The translations under genes were made by a program, and so were the position numbers. From NCBI GenBank assembly GCA_020881915.1, contig JAJFPB010000001.1, positions 186,001 through 250,000 on the forward strand: 64,000 nt of DNA. The letters are read 5' to 3'. The stretch comes from Paramyrothecium sp. XJ0827. Lineage: Eukaryota > Ascomycota > Sordariomycetes > Hypocreales > Stachybotryaceae. Positions 23,001-32,968 of this stretch are shown here, one piece after another. Numbering within the stretch: the stretch's first letter is position 1; every line of letters starts with the position of its first letter. Under the pieces are notes generated by a model. The model saw only the letters and a list, made by a program, of their open reading frames with translations. It had not been told where the DNA came from and made no database searches.

Positions 23001-24563
23001 TTTGACAATCACCCGGGTAGACTATGACATGATTGCGCGGTTGGTTATTCCATTCCAAGCTTGAAAACTTGGCTTTACTAACTGATCGATGTCTCGCAGA
23101 CTCCTGCACGAACTATTCGAGCTTCTTAATGGTGGATATATCAAACCATTGTTCCCCGTGCAAGCATTTGCCTTTGACAAGTTGCTTGACGCCATGCACG
23201 TTTTGCAGAGCGGCAGACACATGGGTAAATTGGTCATATCCAGAGAAGCAAGTACATCGTTGGCCGTACCTGTGAGTCCAATCCAGTGCTTTTGGCAGGG
23301 TCTTGTTGGCTGATTTGAGTTTGCTAGGTCCGACCCTTGTTGAGGGAAGTCAAGTATCGGGAAGAAGTGTGTTATTTGATAGTCGGGGGCCTGAAAGGAC
23401 TTGGTAGTTGTCTGGCCGTCGAGCTCGCCAGAGGCGGTGCCAAACATATCGCTGCACTGTCCCGGAGTGGTTATGACGACGAGGCATCCAAGGCAACCAT
23501 TTATCGGCTTCGCAGCCTGGGAGCTCACGTCGATCTTTTGAAGGGGGACGTCACCAAGATCAATGATGTAAGGGAGGCGTTCAGGCAGACTACCACGCCG
23601 ATAGGAGGCATCATCCAAGGTGCCATGGTCCTTCGCGTAAGATATAGACTTCCCTCCCATTCATCATGTGTCTGCCTGGGCCAAGCATCTAACTAGTCAC
23701 AGGATCATCCATTTTCCATCATGACCATCGATGAGTTCCATGCTGCACTTGACTGCAAGATTCTCGGTACCTGGAACCTGCATAAGATTGCGCTTGAGCA
23801 GAGCTTGCATCTTGACTTTTTCACCCTATTGTCCAGTATCTCCAGTATTTTGGGGTCTAAGGCTCAGGCCAATTACGCTGCGGGCAATAGCTTCCTTGAT
23901 GCATTTTCCAGCTACCGGCAAGGCCTCGGTCTGCCGGCCAATACCGTCAACCTCGGTGTTATCCAAGATGTGGGATACATAGCTCGGAACGATGAGCTGC
24001 TGAGCCGCTACACCGCTAACGTCACACCCTACATTGGCGAAGACTTGCTGTCCAGGATCCTCCAATTTTCTATCCTACAGCAGACTTCGGAACCGATCAA
24101 TCCAGCCAGTGTCTCGCAAATGATCACGGGTCTAGCGTGCCCTCAGCCAGCCGACTCGAATCTGCGGAACGACGCCAGGCTCTCACATTTGTTCTCGGCG
24201 TCTGCAGACAGCGAGCAGTTCCAGAATGGCGGCGTCAGCAGTCTTGGCAGTAGCCAGGGGATTGAACAGGAAGTGCGAGAGCTCAAGTTAATGTTCAGTT
24301 CGGCCAACATCTCGCAGGCAGTCGTGCTTGAGAAGACGATAGCAGTCGTTAGTGCATACCTCGTTAAGATGTTGAGGCTGTCAGACAACATGGAGCCAGA
24401 GCGGCCGCTATCAGCATACGGTATTGACTCGCTGGCAGCCGTGGATTTTCGCAACTGGATCCGGCGGGACCTCCGTGCTGTCCTGTCAACCATGGATGTC
24501 ACGGCAGCGCGGTCTCTACGCTCACTTTGCCAGAACATTATTGTAAAGGTCCAATCTACTTGA
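17090..24563 (+). CDS. Highly reducing polyketide synthase (KS-AT-DH-degenerate MT-ER-KR-ACP)
   Basis: There are six exons, with introns at 17553-17611, 22654-22704, 23040-23099, 23272-23327 and 23637-23702. They join without a stop to 2,393 residues. ATG at 17090 has good context. KS runs from about residue 27 to 455 with DTACSGT (Cys201), HGTGTYSGD and [10 protein letters not shown] has FTGQGAQ and GHSSGE (Ser671). DH has WLKHHEHAG (His989; the usual Asp-His is His-His) and HPVSLDS (Asp1173). The methyltransferase region (about 1280-1640) has no ExGxGxG SAM loop; the matching place reads [10 protein letters not shown], so it is probably dead. ER has [11 protein letters not shown] (H1815). 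KR has VGGLKGLG and [24 protein letters not shown] has YGIDSL (Ser2350). There is no thioesterase, so release needs another protein, probably the hydrolase next door. It should make a reduced, unmethylated chain in the cytosol from malonyl-CoA. Confidence 0.95.
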
Positions 24564-25742
24564 TTAATACAATGGCAGGGTTATAAACTTAAAAAATTGT
24601 CAAGGGTAGATTGAAACCCAAATTTGCAGGCTATGGTAAAAGTCCAACCTTCCATAGTTCCCTGCGGCACCCCGGGAGTAAAGTGTCTCGATAAGCCGTG
24701 ATGTAGAAATACCCTTTCAGTATCCATCTTGATGTAAAATCCTGGATTAATGTTAGAACTGTGTTCAATGCCTGACCTTGCTTGGGCATTTTCATGCGTA
24801 GACAACGGTGATTCGTCTTAAGATTATAATTGCAAAATATTTATGAGAATGTATTCCTTAATATCTGGATATTCTCTCCAGTAGTTTGTTCCCTAAGCAA
24901 ACTGTGTGCGGAAAACTTTTAGGAAAGACATACTTGTTGTATTAATGTTCAAGTAGATCACTTTCTGTCAAGGTAGCTTGTCATAACTCGCACTGAAAAC
25001 CAACTGCTGGGGTTATTTTATGAAAGGGCGACCTGCAGCCACAAGACCTTGGGGTTGTAGAGCTATTGCAATTTGCTCCATCAAGTTCCTGTTGAATCAG
25101 ATAAATAAAGTATTGCAGATGCCTCAGGCATATTTCATTGTGGATACCTTCATTGTTAACCTTGTTACTGTATGTGAGGCTCTGGGTATTAAATCTTCCC
25201 GCTAAATCATTTTAATTGTATCTGTATCCTTGTTTAATGTCCGTAACCCTACGTCACCTCAATTAAGACCAATGGTTAATTTCTTCAGTTCACTGGGTCT
25301 GAACCATAAACACTTTCAGGACAAGAAGCATTCGAAAGACTCAAAGCGACCTTTCCGGTGACTATCAAGTATTGGAATCACCGACTCCGCAATATTTCAG
25401 GGCTCACTTTCACTCATGTAGAACTGCGATTGAAAACATGTCGCGAAACACACTCTAGCATTTTTGTTCTCCATGTGACGAGATAGTGTGAGAGGGGTTG
25501 GTAAAATAAGGGTTCAATAGACAACATCAATCCAATCTAGTTAAATCAACGCAAATAATCCACTTCGAACCCCTAAGCTCTTAATACGAACGCAAGCAGG
25601 AAGCATTCATTCCAATCCGTAGTATACCAGAACACTCTGGTGAGCAGTCCTCGTGAAAGGGGAAAATCTTCCGAGTCCAAGAGTCACTTAAAATCTTCCC
25701 GTACGGCGTCGCCGGTACTTGGAAGAAGAACTTTTCAGAAAC
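24564..25742. other. Convergent intergenic region
   Basis: AT-rich sequence between the 3' ends of the PKS and the F-box-like gene. No gene is seen. Confidence 0.5.
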
Positions 25743-27116
25743 TCACGCCCGCCGCTCAGCCACGAGCTCCCAAGTCGAAAATTTGGGACATTGGAAATCC
25801 ACCCCCAAGCGCTCAAAATCAACCCGCAATCCCTCGTCGAGCGCAAAAGCCCGTCCCACGATATGAAGTTCGCTCAGCCTCGGGAAGTTGTTGCGCGGCG
25901 CCGAAGCAAGGCAGGCGAGAGCCTGTCGCAGCGTGCTGTCTTCTGGTCCATTCGGACCCTTCACGATCTCCAGCGAGCGTATCGATGCTGGGAGCAGCTG
26001 GATCAGCATTGCACGGTCTGGTTCCGGTATCGGGCCTTGGTTGAGAGGCACCAGCTGGCCATTCACCATCACCGATGTGGTGCAGAATGGGTCCTTGTGG
26101 GCTGCTATGCAACGTGTGTCTAGGCTGAGGTGTTCGAGCTTGGTCAGCTCTTTCATGGAGCTTATCAGCCTGTCTTCATTGATAATAGTTCCCCCAGCCG
26201 AGGAGTCCTCGTCAAGGTTGACCTTGAGCACTCTCAGGCGTCTGCTGTGGACAGCAACTGCTTCCTGCAACTCTCGCGCAGTGAATTGGTCGTAACCGAC
26301 AGTTGAGCCGCCGGCATGATACAAGAAGACTTCCAAACGCGGGCAGGCTTGGAGAAGATTATTCAAGTTCTCGGCGCTAATACAGGAGTGGTCCAAGCGC
26401 ACTCGCGTGACGTTGATGAGAGGCTGCTGGAATTCTCCGCAGCTCGCCACGGCATGACAGGCTATAGTGGTGAGATTAGGTGCCAGTAGACTCAGGGTGG
26501 CAATTTTCGCAAAGTCAATGCCGGACTCAGTGTCCGCATAGCTCAATATAATCTTTTTGAGATGCAACATTGAGCCCAGTAGGGCGACCGTGAAGATGGA
26601 CCCATAGCTGACCACAGCTTCGAGTTCTTTCAAATTGGGAGACAAGCCAGCCAAGAGAGACACAGGGTAATTCTCGCCGAGAGTTCCGTCTTCGGACCCT
26701 TCCTCTCCATTGTTCGGTGCACCCTCGGGTTGTGATGCAGCTGTCTTGTCCTTAATGTAGGCCAATAACTCATGTGGAAGGTTCGACTCATCGACATCGT
26801 CAGCGAACTCCCACCTGTAGTTGCGCAGCTGCTTGACGTGTGGTCGGAGGTCTGGACGGGCAAGAAGAGTCCTCGCGAGAAGCGACCATTTTACGCATGT
26901 AGGGCGGTGGTATAACCGTGGTGTCGCGACAGCGTTGAGTTGCCGTGACGTCAGACATAGACTTGCGAGCGCCGCGGTGTAGCTTATTTCTCCAACAGGA
27001 TCCCAACACGCATCTGAGCAATTGGCGTTGAGACATAGGCGGTGCTCCTGTGGCGTGCAATGTTGGCAGAGCGCCTCAACTATGTCCCCAAGCGGAAGGT
27101 TGAGGAAGGTCGGCAT
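25743..27116 (-). CDS. F-box-like / leucine-rich-repeat-like protein
   Basis: A single exon of 457 residues. ATG at 27116 is preferred over upstream codons because the F-box-like start follows directly (MPTFLNLPLGDIVEALCQHC). The first 80 residues resemble the degenerate F-box of fungal proteins (LNLPLGDIVEAL ... LASLCLTSRQLNAVATPRLYH). The rest has irregular leucine-rich segments (LKKIILSY, LTTIACHAV, LRVLKVNLDE, LEHLSLDTR, SLEIVKG), as in F-box proteins that choose targets for SCF ubiquitin ligases. An acidic insert lies at about residues 140-165. It sits between the PKS and the SDR but has no biosynthetic feature, so it is probably a bystander. Confidence 0.75.
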   Translation of the reverse strand: MPTFLNLPLGDIVEALCQHCTPQEHRLCLNANCSDACWDPVGEISYTAALASLCLTSRQLNAVATPRLYHRPTCVKWSLLARTLLARPDLRPHVKQLRNYRWEFADDVDESNLPHELLAYIKDKTAASQPEGAPNNGEEGSEDGTLGENYPVSLLAGLSPNLKELEAVVSYGSIFTVALLGSMLHLKKIILSYADTESGIDFAKIATLSLLAPNLTTIACHAVASCGEFQQPLINVTRVRLDHSCISAENLNNLLQACPRLEVFLYHAGGSTVGYDQFTARELQEAVAVHSRRLRVLKVNLDEDSSAGGTIINEDRLISSMKELTKLEHLSLDTRCIAAHKDPFCTTSVMVNGQLVPLNQGPIPEPDRAMLIQLLPASIRSLEIVKGPNGPEDSTLRQALACLASAPRNNFPRLSELHIVGRAFALDEGLRVDFERLGVDFQCPKFSTWELVAERRA

Positions 27117-27545
27117 GATGAGGAATGCAGTTGAGCTCAAGGCCTGGTTGTAGAGGCAAGATGAGTGGGGTTGGCGACAAAAGTTGGGAAACGGCACGTT
27201 TCACACTAGGAGTCAGAAATATTGTTGAAGGATTAGATCATCCACTCTGTTGGAGCATGAATCCATTTACTGGCCTAATGCAAATAATCACTATTCCAAG
27301 CTCAAAAAATTCACGCCTCGTCGACAAAGATTCTTCCAACAATAGCCAGCCACCTTTTTTCGTTGGGCACTTCGCGGCAAACCCACATTCACGGGCAACA
27401 ACCACCGTTAATTTGAGCGCATCAACAGCAAGACAAGGTGACACGTAACAAAACTGAGCTCATTTCTCGTTTTGTTCCGAGAAATGCAGTACTGTGTCCA
27501 AAAAATTCGAAAGGTATTCTCTTCGTCAAATTTCAAGGGCACCGA
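27117..27545. other. Intergenic region upstream of the F-box-like gene
   Basis: This should contain the promoter of the minus-strand F-box-like gene and the 3' end of the SDR gene. No separate gene is seen. Confidence 0.4.
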
Positions 27546-28550
27546 CTAAAGCCCACCAATTCCAATTCTCAAATATTTATCGTCATCGTCGATGCGCTGC
27601 CTGATTTCACCCGAGCGCAACTGGTCGACATCCCAGGCTGTCCAAGTAAATCGCCCATGCAGGAAAGAAGCTTCTTCAGATGCGGTCCATACCGCATAAT
27701 GACCTGGAAGGTCGTCTGCCAGAGTGTCAGTGTCTAGATTGTCAATGTTTAGATTGTCAATGTTTTTGGTTGAAAGTTGTGTGTGGACAGCTTACCATGA
27801 TCCCAAGGAAGAGTTGGGTCAGTGTATCCCATCTCACGAGCAGAGGTGGTGAAAATGAACCCAGGATGGAAGCTAATTACCTGCATGTCACTGGCAGGGA
27901 CGTCTTTAGCAATCAATTGCATGAGCAGAGTTCCAGCATTCTTTGAAGCTGCGTAGCTAGGGGTATCTTTGTTGACATCGAAATTGTGGATGCTCAGCGT
28001 CGATACGTTCAACAAGTACTATTGCAAGCTTGTAAGTGAACTACACTGGCTATAGATTTATCATGCATACCAGCTTTTTATTCGGGTCTCTCTTTTTCTG
28101 GTGGTAGAAATAGTCGGCAAATTCTACTTGTGAGCAAGCATTTGCGACGTAGTCAGCGAAGACCTGCTTGCGGCCATAATCCAGCAAGGAGGCTTTGGTG
28201 TTCTGGACACGAGCTGCATTGAGAACCAGTACATCGACCACTATACCATCGGCCTCGAGCTTTCTCCAGAGACCTTCAACAGCTGTCGAATCTGTCACGT
28301 CGATTGTCTTTCCGATGAACTTGGTTTCGGGGTACCCAGGTTGGAGCTTCTTAACAGCCTCAATGACAGTGTGCTCGTTTCGACCAGTCAGTATCACCAT
28401 CGCAGCTTTGGCCTTGCCAAAAGCTCGCGCAATAATGAATCCAATACCGGTGGAGCTTCCAGTGACTAGCACGACTTGGCCACGTTGGGAAAGTTCCGGT
28501 CGCTCAGGGTTGATGGCCGCATAGGGCTTGTTATGCAACTTGAAGGACAT
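27546..28550 (-). CDS. Short-chain dehydrogenase/reductase
   Basis: There are three exons, 28550-28071, 28018-27796 and 27715-27546, with introns at 28019-28070 and 27716-27795. The 873 bases join to 290 residues. The NAD(P) motif is VTGSSTGIGF (TGxxxGIG), followed by LTGRN, and the VLNAA stretch stands for NNAG. The catalytic serine lies in YLLNVSTLSI and the Tyr-Lys pair in SYAASKNAG (YxxxK). The last exon encodes a tail (LPGHYAVWTASEEASFLHGRF) frequent in fungal SDRs. The enzyme would oxidise or reduce an alcohol or ketone. It diverges from the Zn2Cys6 gene (ATG 29011), which supports membership of the same cluster. Confidence 0.88.
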
Positions 28551-29010
28551 CGTGGAAAGTAGGTGATGTGGTAAAATTTGCTCGAGTTTGGTATATCTCA
28601 AAGTTTAAAGTTCAAATGTAACAACTTGGCTTACTGATTAAGAACCATGGGATCACTTCCAGGGACAAGAAGCAGCCTTATATTGCGCACCTGGGCCCTC
28701 TCCTTTCGCCGTCATGTCCCCGGAAGAAAATCATGACAGGGGTAGTCAGCAACCGGAAGCACGTATGCGTAGCACATAATCCGCCAAACTTCCGCTCACC
28801 TCCCGCCAAAGCTCCGTCAAGTTTCCACTCGCCGCAAATCACCCGCAGATTTGCCTCATAAATCATCCACCGACCACTCCACAACACCATCAAAGAGCTT
28901 TGAGTCAATACATTTGTCAATCTCTCACATCTGTTCAGATTGAAAGCCTCCTGCGGGGAGTCCGCAAAGTATCCGCAATACTACACCGCCACAAAGTCCA
29001 CCAACGAGAT
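28551..29010. promoter_or_regulatory. Bidirectional promoter, SDR / Zn2Cys6 regulator
   Basis: This 460-bp spacer between divergent starts contains a perfect inverted repeat, CAAATC at 28835-28840 and GATTTG at 28848-28853, with a 7-base gap. Nearby are two related direct motifs of the CTTCCGCTC / TTTCCACTC type. These are candidate operator sites; binding is inference. Confidence 0.45.
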
Positions 29011-30327
29011 ATGCCACCTCAGCGGGCGACCGCCGACGACGTCCACAGGGGTAACGCCTGCGTCTCATGCATACGGACAAAACGCCAGTGTGATAAGAAA
29101 CTACCTTCTTGTCAGCGATGCATTGACAAGGAACGGCTTTGTCAGTACTCATCGGCTCGTCCGTATAGCCGCCGAGCTACCCGATCTCTCGAACCCAGAA
29201 TACTCAGCGACACGGCGACGACAGTGGCACGGCTTAGCAACTCTGCAACATCGGAAGCTATTGGTGTAGGCAACAGCGGCTCCTTGCCTGCGGAGATATT
29301 GGCGGATAAGTCCTCCCTTGCGATATTGGATAGGTGTCAGTCGGAGGTTGATAATGTCGTTGGAGTCCAAGCCCCTATTGGCTCATCTTGGTATCTGCAG
29401 AGCGATAGCTGGACCATTTACCAGTGTGACTTGGGAGACTTCCTTCCTAGCATGGACCTTGCCCGTTTGAATGGTTTTATTAAATGCATTAAGAGATGGC
29501 TGCGACAATGGCTTGCGGAAAATCACTGCAATTTTATTCACCGACAGCTATTTGCCAAAACGGGCTATCCGAGATGTCTACGGGATGCCTATGCGACCTT
29601 GGCGGCTTATCAAGCAAAGACAGAAAAGAATGAGGAGTTTGTGATGCAGCTTGTGGGTGACAAAGCTGATGCGTTGCTAAGCTGTGGTTGTCGCCAGCCT
29701 CTATGTCTAACAAATCCGTGCGAGTTACCGATCAACCTCAGTACAACAGAAAAGCTCGCCCATGTTCAAGCGTTCTTCATATATCAATTCATCTGTCTCT
29801 TTGATGGCGATATCCGACAGCGTGCTCGGGCCGAAGGTTTGATGACAGTGCTAGGAGAATGGAAGACACAACTTTGGGAGTCTGCCAAGTTGAATGCCTC
29901 CATTCAATCCGTTAATGACGAATTTCTTTCCTCGGATTTTAAGAATGATGAGAATGTCGAAACCCAGGGGAACAACTGGCTCCTTGTGGAGAGCATACGG
30001 AGAACCTGGTTAATCATCAATTACGTGCAAAGCACCTACCTTACCTTACGTGATGGCCAAGGAATGTGCCCTGGTTCCATTGCATATACCTTGAGGCGAG
30101 GGCTCTGGGAACAAACATCGGGAATTTCATGGTCTAAATTGGTTAATAGCCAAAGCCCCTTGTTTATGCGCTCAGATCCGCCGGATCCTCTCTTCGGGAT
30201 AGCATCGGCTGCAGACATTGACGAGTTTGGGCTTTCTATAATAAGCGCTATCTGGGACTCAAGGAAAATCAATTCGTGGTTAGAAAAGTCATCTAGTATA
30301 GGCTTACATGCATTTCTAGGAGTATAG
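29011..30327 (+). CDS. Zn2Cys6 transcription factor, probable cluster regulator
   Basis: A single exon of 438 residues from ATG at 29011. The binuclear zinc cluster is complete at about residues 17-43: CVSCIRTKRQC, then CQRC, then C (CX2CX6CX6CX2CX6C), followed by a basic stretch (RPYSRRATR). The rest is helical, with the middle homology expected for fungal regulators (HVQAFFIYQFICLFDGDIR, RRTWLIINYVQSTYLTLRDG). It is shorter than most (often 500-800). Its place inside the PKS gene set suggests it activates that set by binding CGG-type half-sites. It shares a divergent promoter with the SDR. Confidence 0.88.
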   Translation: MPPQRATADDVHRGNACVSCIRTKRQCDKKLPSCQRCIDKERLCQYSSARPYSRRATRSLEPRILSDTATTVARLSNSATSEAIGVGNSGSLPAEILADKSSLAILDRCQSEVDNVVGVQAPIGSSWYLQSDSWTIYQCDLGDFLPSMDLARLNGFIKCIKRWLRQWLAENHCNFIHRQLFAKTGYPRCLRDAYATLAAYQAKTEKNEEFVMQLVGDKADALLSCGCRQPLCLTNPCELPINLSTTEKLAHVQAFFIYQFICLFDGDIRQRARAEGLMTVLGEWKTQLWESAKLNASIQSVNDEFLSSDFKNDENVETQGNNWLLVESIRRTWLIINYVQSTYLTLRDGQGMCPGSIAYTLRRGLWEQTSGISWSKLVNSQSPLFMRSDPPDPLFGIASAADIDEFGLSIISAIWDSRKINSWLEKSSSIGLHAFLGV

Positions 30328-30804
30328 ACGCCTATGGAGTCGAAAGTAATAGATGTTGATTTATCATGACACTTTCATTTGTTACACAATATGCGACTGT
30401 CCATAGCAGGAACTTATCAATTGACTTAAGGGATTTTTTAGAGATATATTAGCTGATCAAGGATACCTCATGTAATAAAATAAGAACGCCTTCAGTAATC
30501 TCGAATCACTGTCTGGGGCAGATACCAAGCCTCAATGTTCCTGTTGTGAGCTATAAAAGAAAACAGCATAACACTACCCGGATTAAATTTTGATATGGCT
30601 ATATTAACAGGTCATTAGTCATATAGTATTTAGTGTGTACAGTAAGAGGAATAAGTATTTTTAACCACCAATGATCTTAATTATTATAATTATTATAATA
30701 TAGAAGAGATGTACTAAAGCATAATACATATTAACCTAGAGAAGTAGTTTCTAGTAAGTATTGAAAGTTGAGAAGTAAGATTTACATTGAAAAAGCATTC
30801 CAAG
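30328..30804. other. AT-rich convergent intergenic region
   Basis: 3' regions of the regulator and of the GS-like gene. It contains A/T-rich simple sequence near 30675-30705 (repeats of TTATTATAA). No gene is seen. Confidence 0.5.
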
Positions 30805-32160
30805 CTAGAATAGCTCTACAATCAAGTCCCGCAAATCTTCAATACCCATTTCCTGGACCTTGGATCCCTCAAACATTTTCATTCGGATATAATGTTCAAT
30901 GATCTTACTTTGCATAGCAACTTCAAGGTCCTTGTAACTCTCCTGTAACTGAATCATTGCCTCTTCAACGGAACCAGGTAGTGGTGTGCCATTGCTTGGA
31001 AGAGTCTCTCCCATCAGACCTGTATCAGGCCATAGTAAAGGTTCCTTGTTTTTGCATCCAAGAATTCCAGCGCTAAGTATTGCTGCCAGCCCAAGATACA
31101 TATTGGCTGTGGCATCAATGCAGCGAATCTCCCAATGCCCAGCCTTGATTTTGCGAATGGGCACTGCGCGATTTTCCGTACCCCAGCCAACAACATTCCC
31201 AGCCAGGTAGGGTTGAGCCCGCTCGTAAGAAATATCATACGGCATGCAAAAAGCACAAAGCTCTGGCAGGCGACGGAGAATACCGGCAAGGAACTGTTCC
31301 TCCATCGGTGGCGGATTAATGGAAATGTGAGTGTGTTGCCCTGTTGACTGACGACGCGATCCCACTGGCCGCGGTGACATTGTGGCGATCAAGCCTTGGC
31401 GATTAAAAACACGCTTCAGCGTGTCATGTACAAGAATTAATTGGTCAACGGCTTGAATGGGCGCAAGTGGTCCAAGTGTGATCTCGTATTGTCCGCGACG
31501 ACCCTCTGTTTGGAAGGCGTCAATTTTCACACCAGCGTCCAATAAGACTTGAACCGCTTCCTCCACGTGCGGATAGCACGGATCACGCAAGCCTGAGGCT
31601 GCGAAGCGGCCCATTCCTGAGCTGTATGGCAGAATCCGGCCGTCGGCTGAGGCTTTCATAATTTCAAACTCAACCTCAAAGCCGACGAGAAAGCTGATGT
31701 CTAGGTGCTCCTTGGCGATTTTTATAACATTATGCAAAGCACGCCGTGGACAGAAATTCCAGTTGGGCAAAGGGCGAACCGGTTTATGCTCCACGACTCG
31801 ACACATAACCGTGGCGTACAGGGGATCCAAGAGACGTCGCGTCCGTAGAGATTCCCAATCCGCGAGTAGCCAGTGATTTCCAGTGGGGTCGAGATCAGGC
31901 ATCAAGTTGTTGTCCACGACGCAATGAAAAGCTATTGGCGGTACGTGAAGTGACCTTTTTCCAGCCGCGACATTGAGGGCATGCTCGACTGGTACCACGC
32001 GAGCTCTTGTAATACCAGATAAATCTTGCCATTGAAAGCGAACGAAACGAATAATTTCGTTGAGGGCTAGGAATTTCCGAAGCCCTATGAAGTCATTTTT
32101 CTCCAGATCTTGATGATGAACCTCAACCGAAGCAAAGTCTTCCAGCTGGCTGGGCGCCAT
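30805..32160 (-). CDS. Glutamine-synthetase-like ligase (GS type I / FluG-type fold)
   Basis: A single exon of 451 residues starting at ATG 32160. The N-terminal beta-grasp part reads FVRFQWQDLSGITRARVVP. The catalytic part has GFEVEFE (metal ligands), EGRRGQYEITLGP, GQHTHISIN, NRAVPIRK and HWEIRCIDATANMYLGLAAILSAG, which match the ATP, metal and glutamate sites of GS-like ligases. Such enzymes activate a carboxylate as an acyl phosphate and join it to ammonia or an amine. Fungal GS-like proteins of this kind are usually not the housekeeping enzyme. Here it stands beside an acyl-CoA synthetase and a PKS, so it may form an amide on the cluster product; the substrate is unknown. It shares a divergent promoter with the synthetase gene. 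Confidence 0.88.
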   Translation of the reverse strand: MAPSQLEDFASVEVHHQDLEKNDFIGLRKFLALNEIIRFVRFQWQDLSGITRARVVPVEHALNVAAGKRSLHVPPIAFHCVVDNNLMPDLDPTGNHWLLADWESLRTRRLLDPLYATVMCRVVEHKPVRPLPNWNFCPRRALHNVIKIAKEHLDISFLVGFEVEFEIMKASADGRILPYSSGMGRFAASGLRDPCYPHVEEAVQVLLDAGVKIDAFQTEGRRGQYEITLGPLAPIQAVDQLILVHDTLKRVFNRQGLIATMSPRPVGSRRQSTGQHTHISINPPPMEEQFLAGILRRLPELCAFCMPYDISYERAQPYLAGNVVGWGTENRAVPIRKIKAGHWEIRCIDATANMYLGLAAILSAGILGCKNKEPLLWPDTGLMGETLPSNGTPLPGSVEEAMIQLQESYKDLEVAMQSKIIEHYIRMKMFEGSKVQEMGIEDLRDLIVELF

Positions 32161-32968
32161 GGTGTTACCTGGTCTAAAGACGTTTGTAGTAAAGTATTCA
32201 AAAGAAGCGGCCTACTATGCTCCCGTCTTTCGATTGTCCATTACTTAAGTAAACTTCTCGACTCCATTCATTTTCCCAAGACCGATGACGCAGTAGCCTA
32301 CCACCCACGCGTTCCCTCATACAAACCGGATAGGACGTGCATGATGATAGACGTAATAAGATAGTATGAAAAACCGAGAGGAAGCACCTCGGTTCTACAC
32401 CAGGAATGGGTAAAGGTGTTTCAAAGTGAATACTCCGATCATGACACGGAAAGCCCACATCCATGTTTAGCACCCCAAGTGAGACTGATGCAGGCAAGCC
32501 ATTTGGTCTGGAATAAAGACAAGACAATCTTAGTCAAACCATACCGAACATTACCAGCCGCGCTCAGCTGGGCACGTTGTGAAACTAACTGCTGGCTTCA
32601 TGTTACATGTCTTGTATGTCCTTGCCGGTCAGGCCATAATGACGTAATTCACGAACTGATTATTTCTGGCGTCATGTTCGGACTGTCGCGATCATGAACA
32701 ATGGTTTCATGTCACATCATTTCGTTCACCACCCTTTCGAATGACAGTCATGATTCTTTGGATTGACTAGAACATGAAAGTCGGAAGTGAGGTCATTAGT
32801 GAATCATTTCACTCTGAAGAGTGCTTTGGACATCCACACTTGGAACAAGACGGGGAAAATATATGGCACTCCCTCTCGACAAAATGGGATATCAAATCTC
32901 CCCAAACGGATAGTCACTAATGCCATTTGCCTACGTAGGGGAGCATATCAATTTCGAATCTCATTAAC
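32161..32968. promoter_or_regulatory. Bidirectional promoter, GS-like ligase / acyl-CoA synthetase
   Basis: An 808-bp spacer between divergent starts. A perfect inverted repeat, CATGAA (32693-32698) and TTCATG (32706-32711), has a 7-base gap, the same gap as the inverted repeat upstream of the SDR although the half-sites differ. Regulator binding is inference. Confidence 0.45.

Noticed and set aside
25743..27116. F-box-like gene as a biosynthetic cluster member
   Set aside because: It has no enzyme, transport or DNA-binding feature; its position alone is weak evidence.
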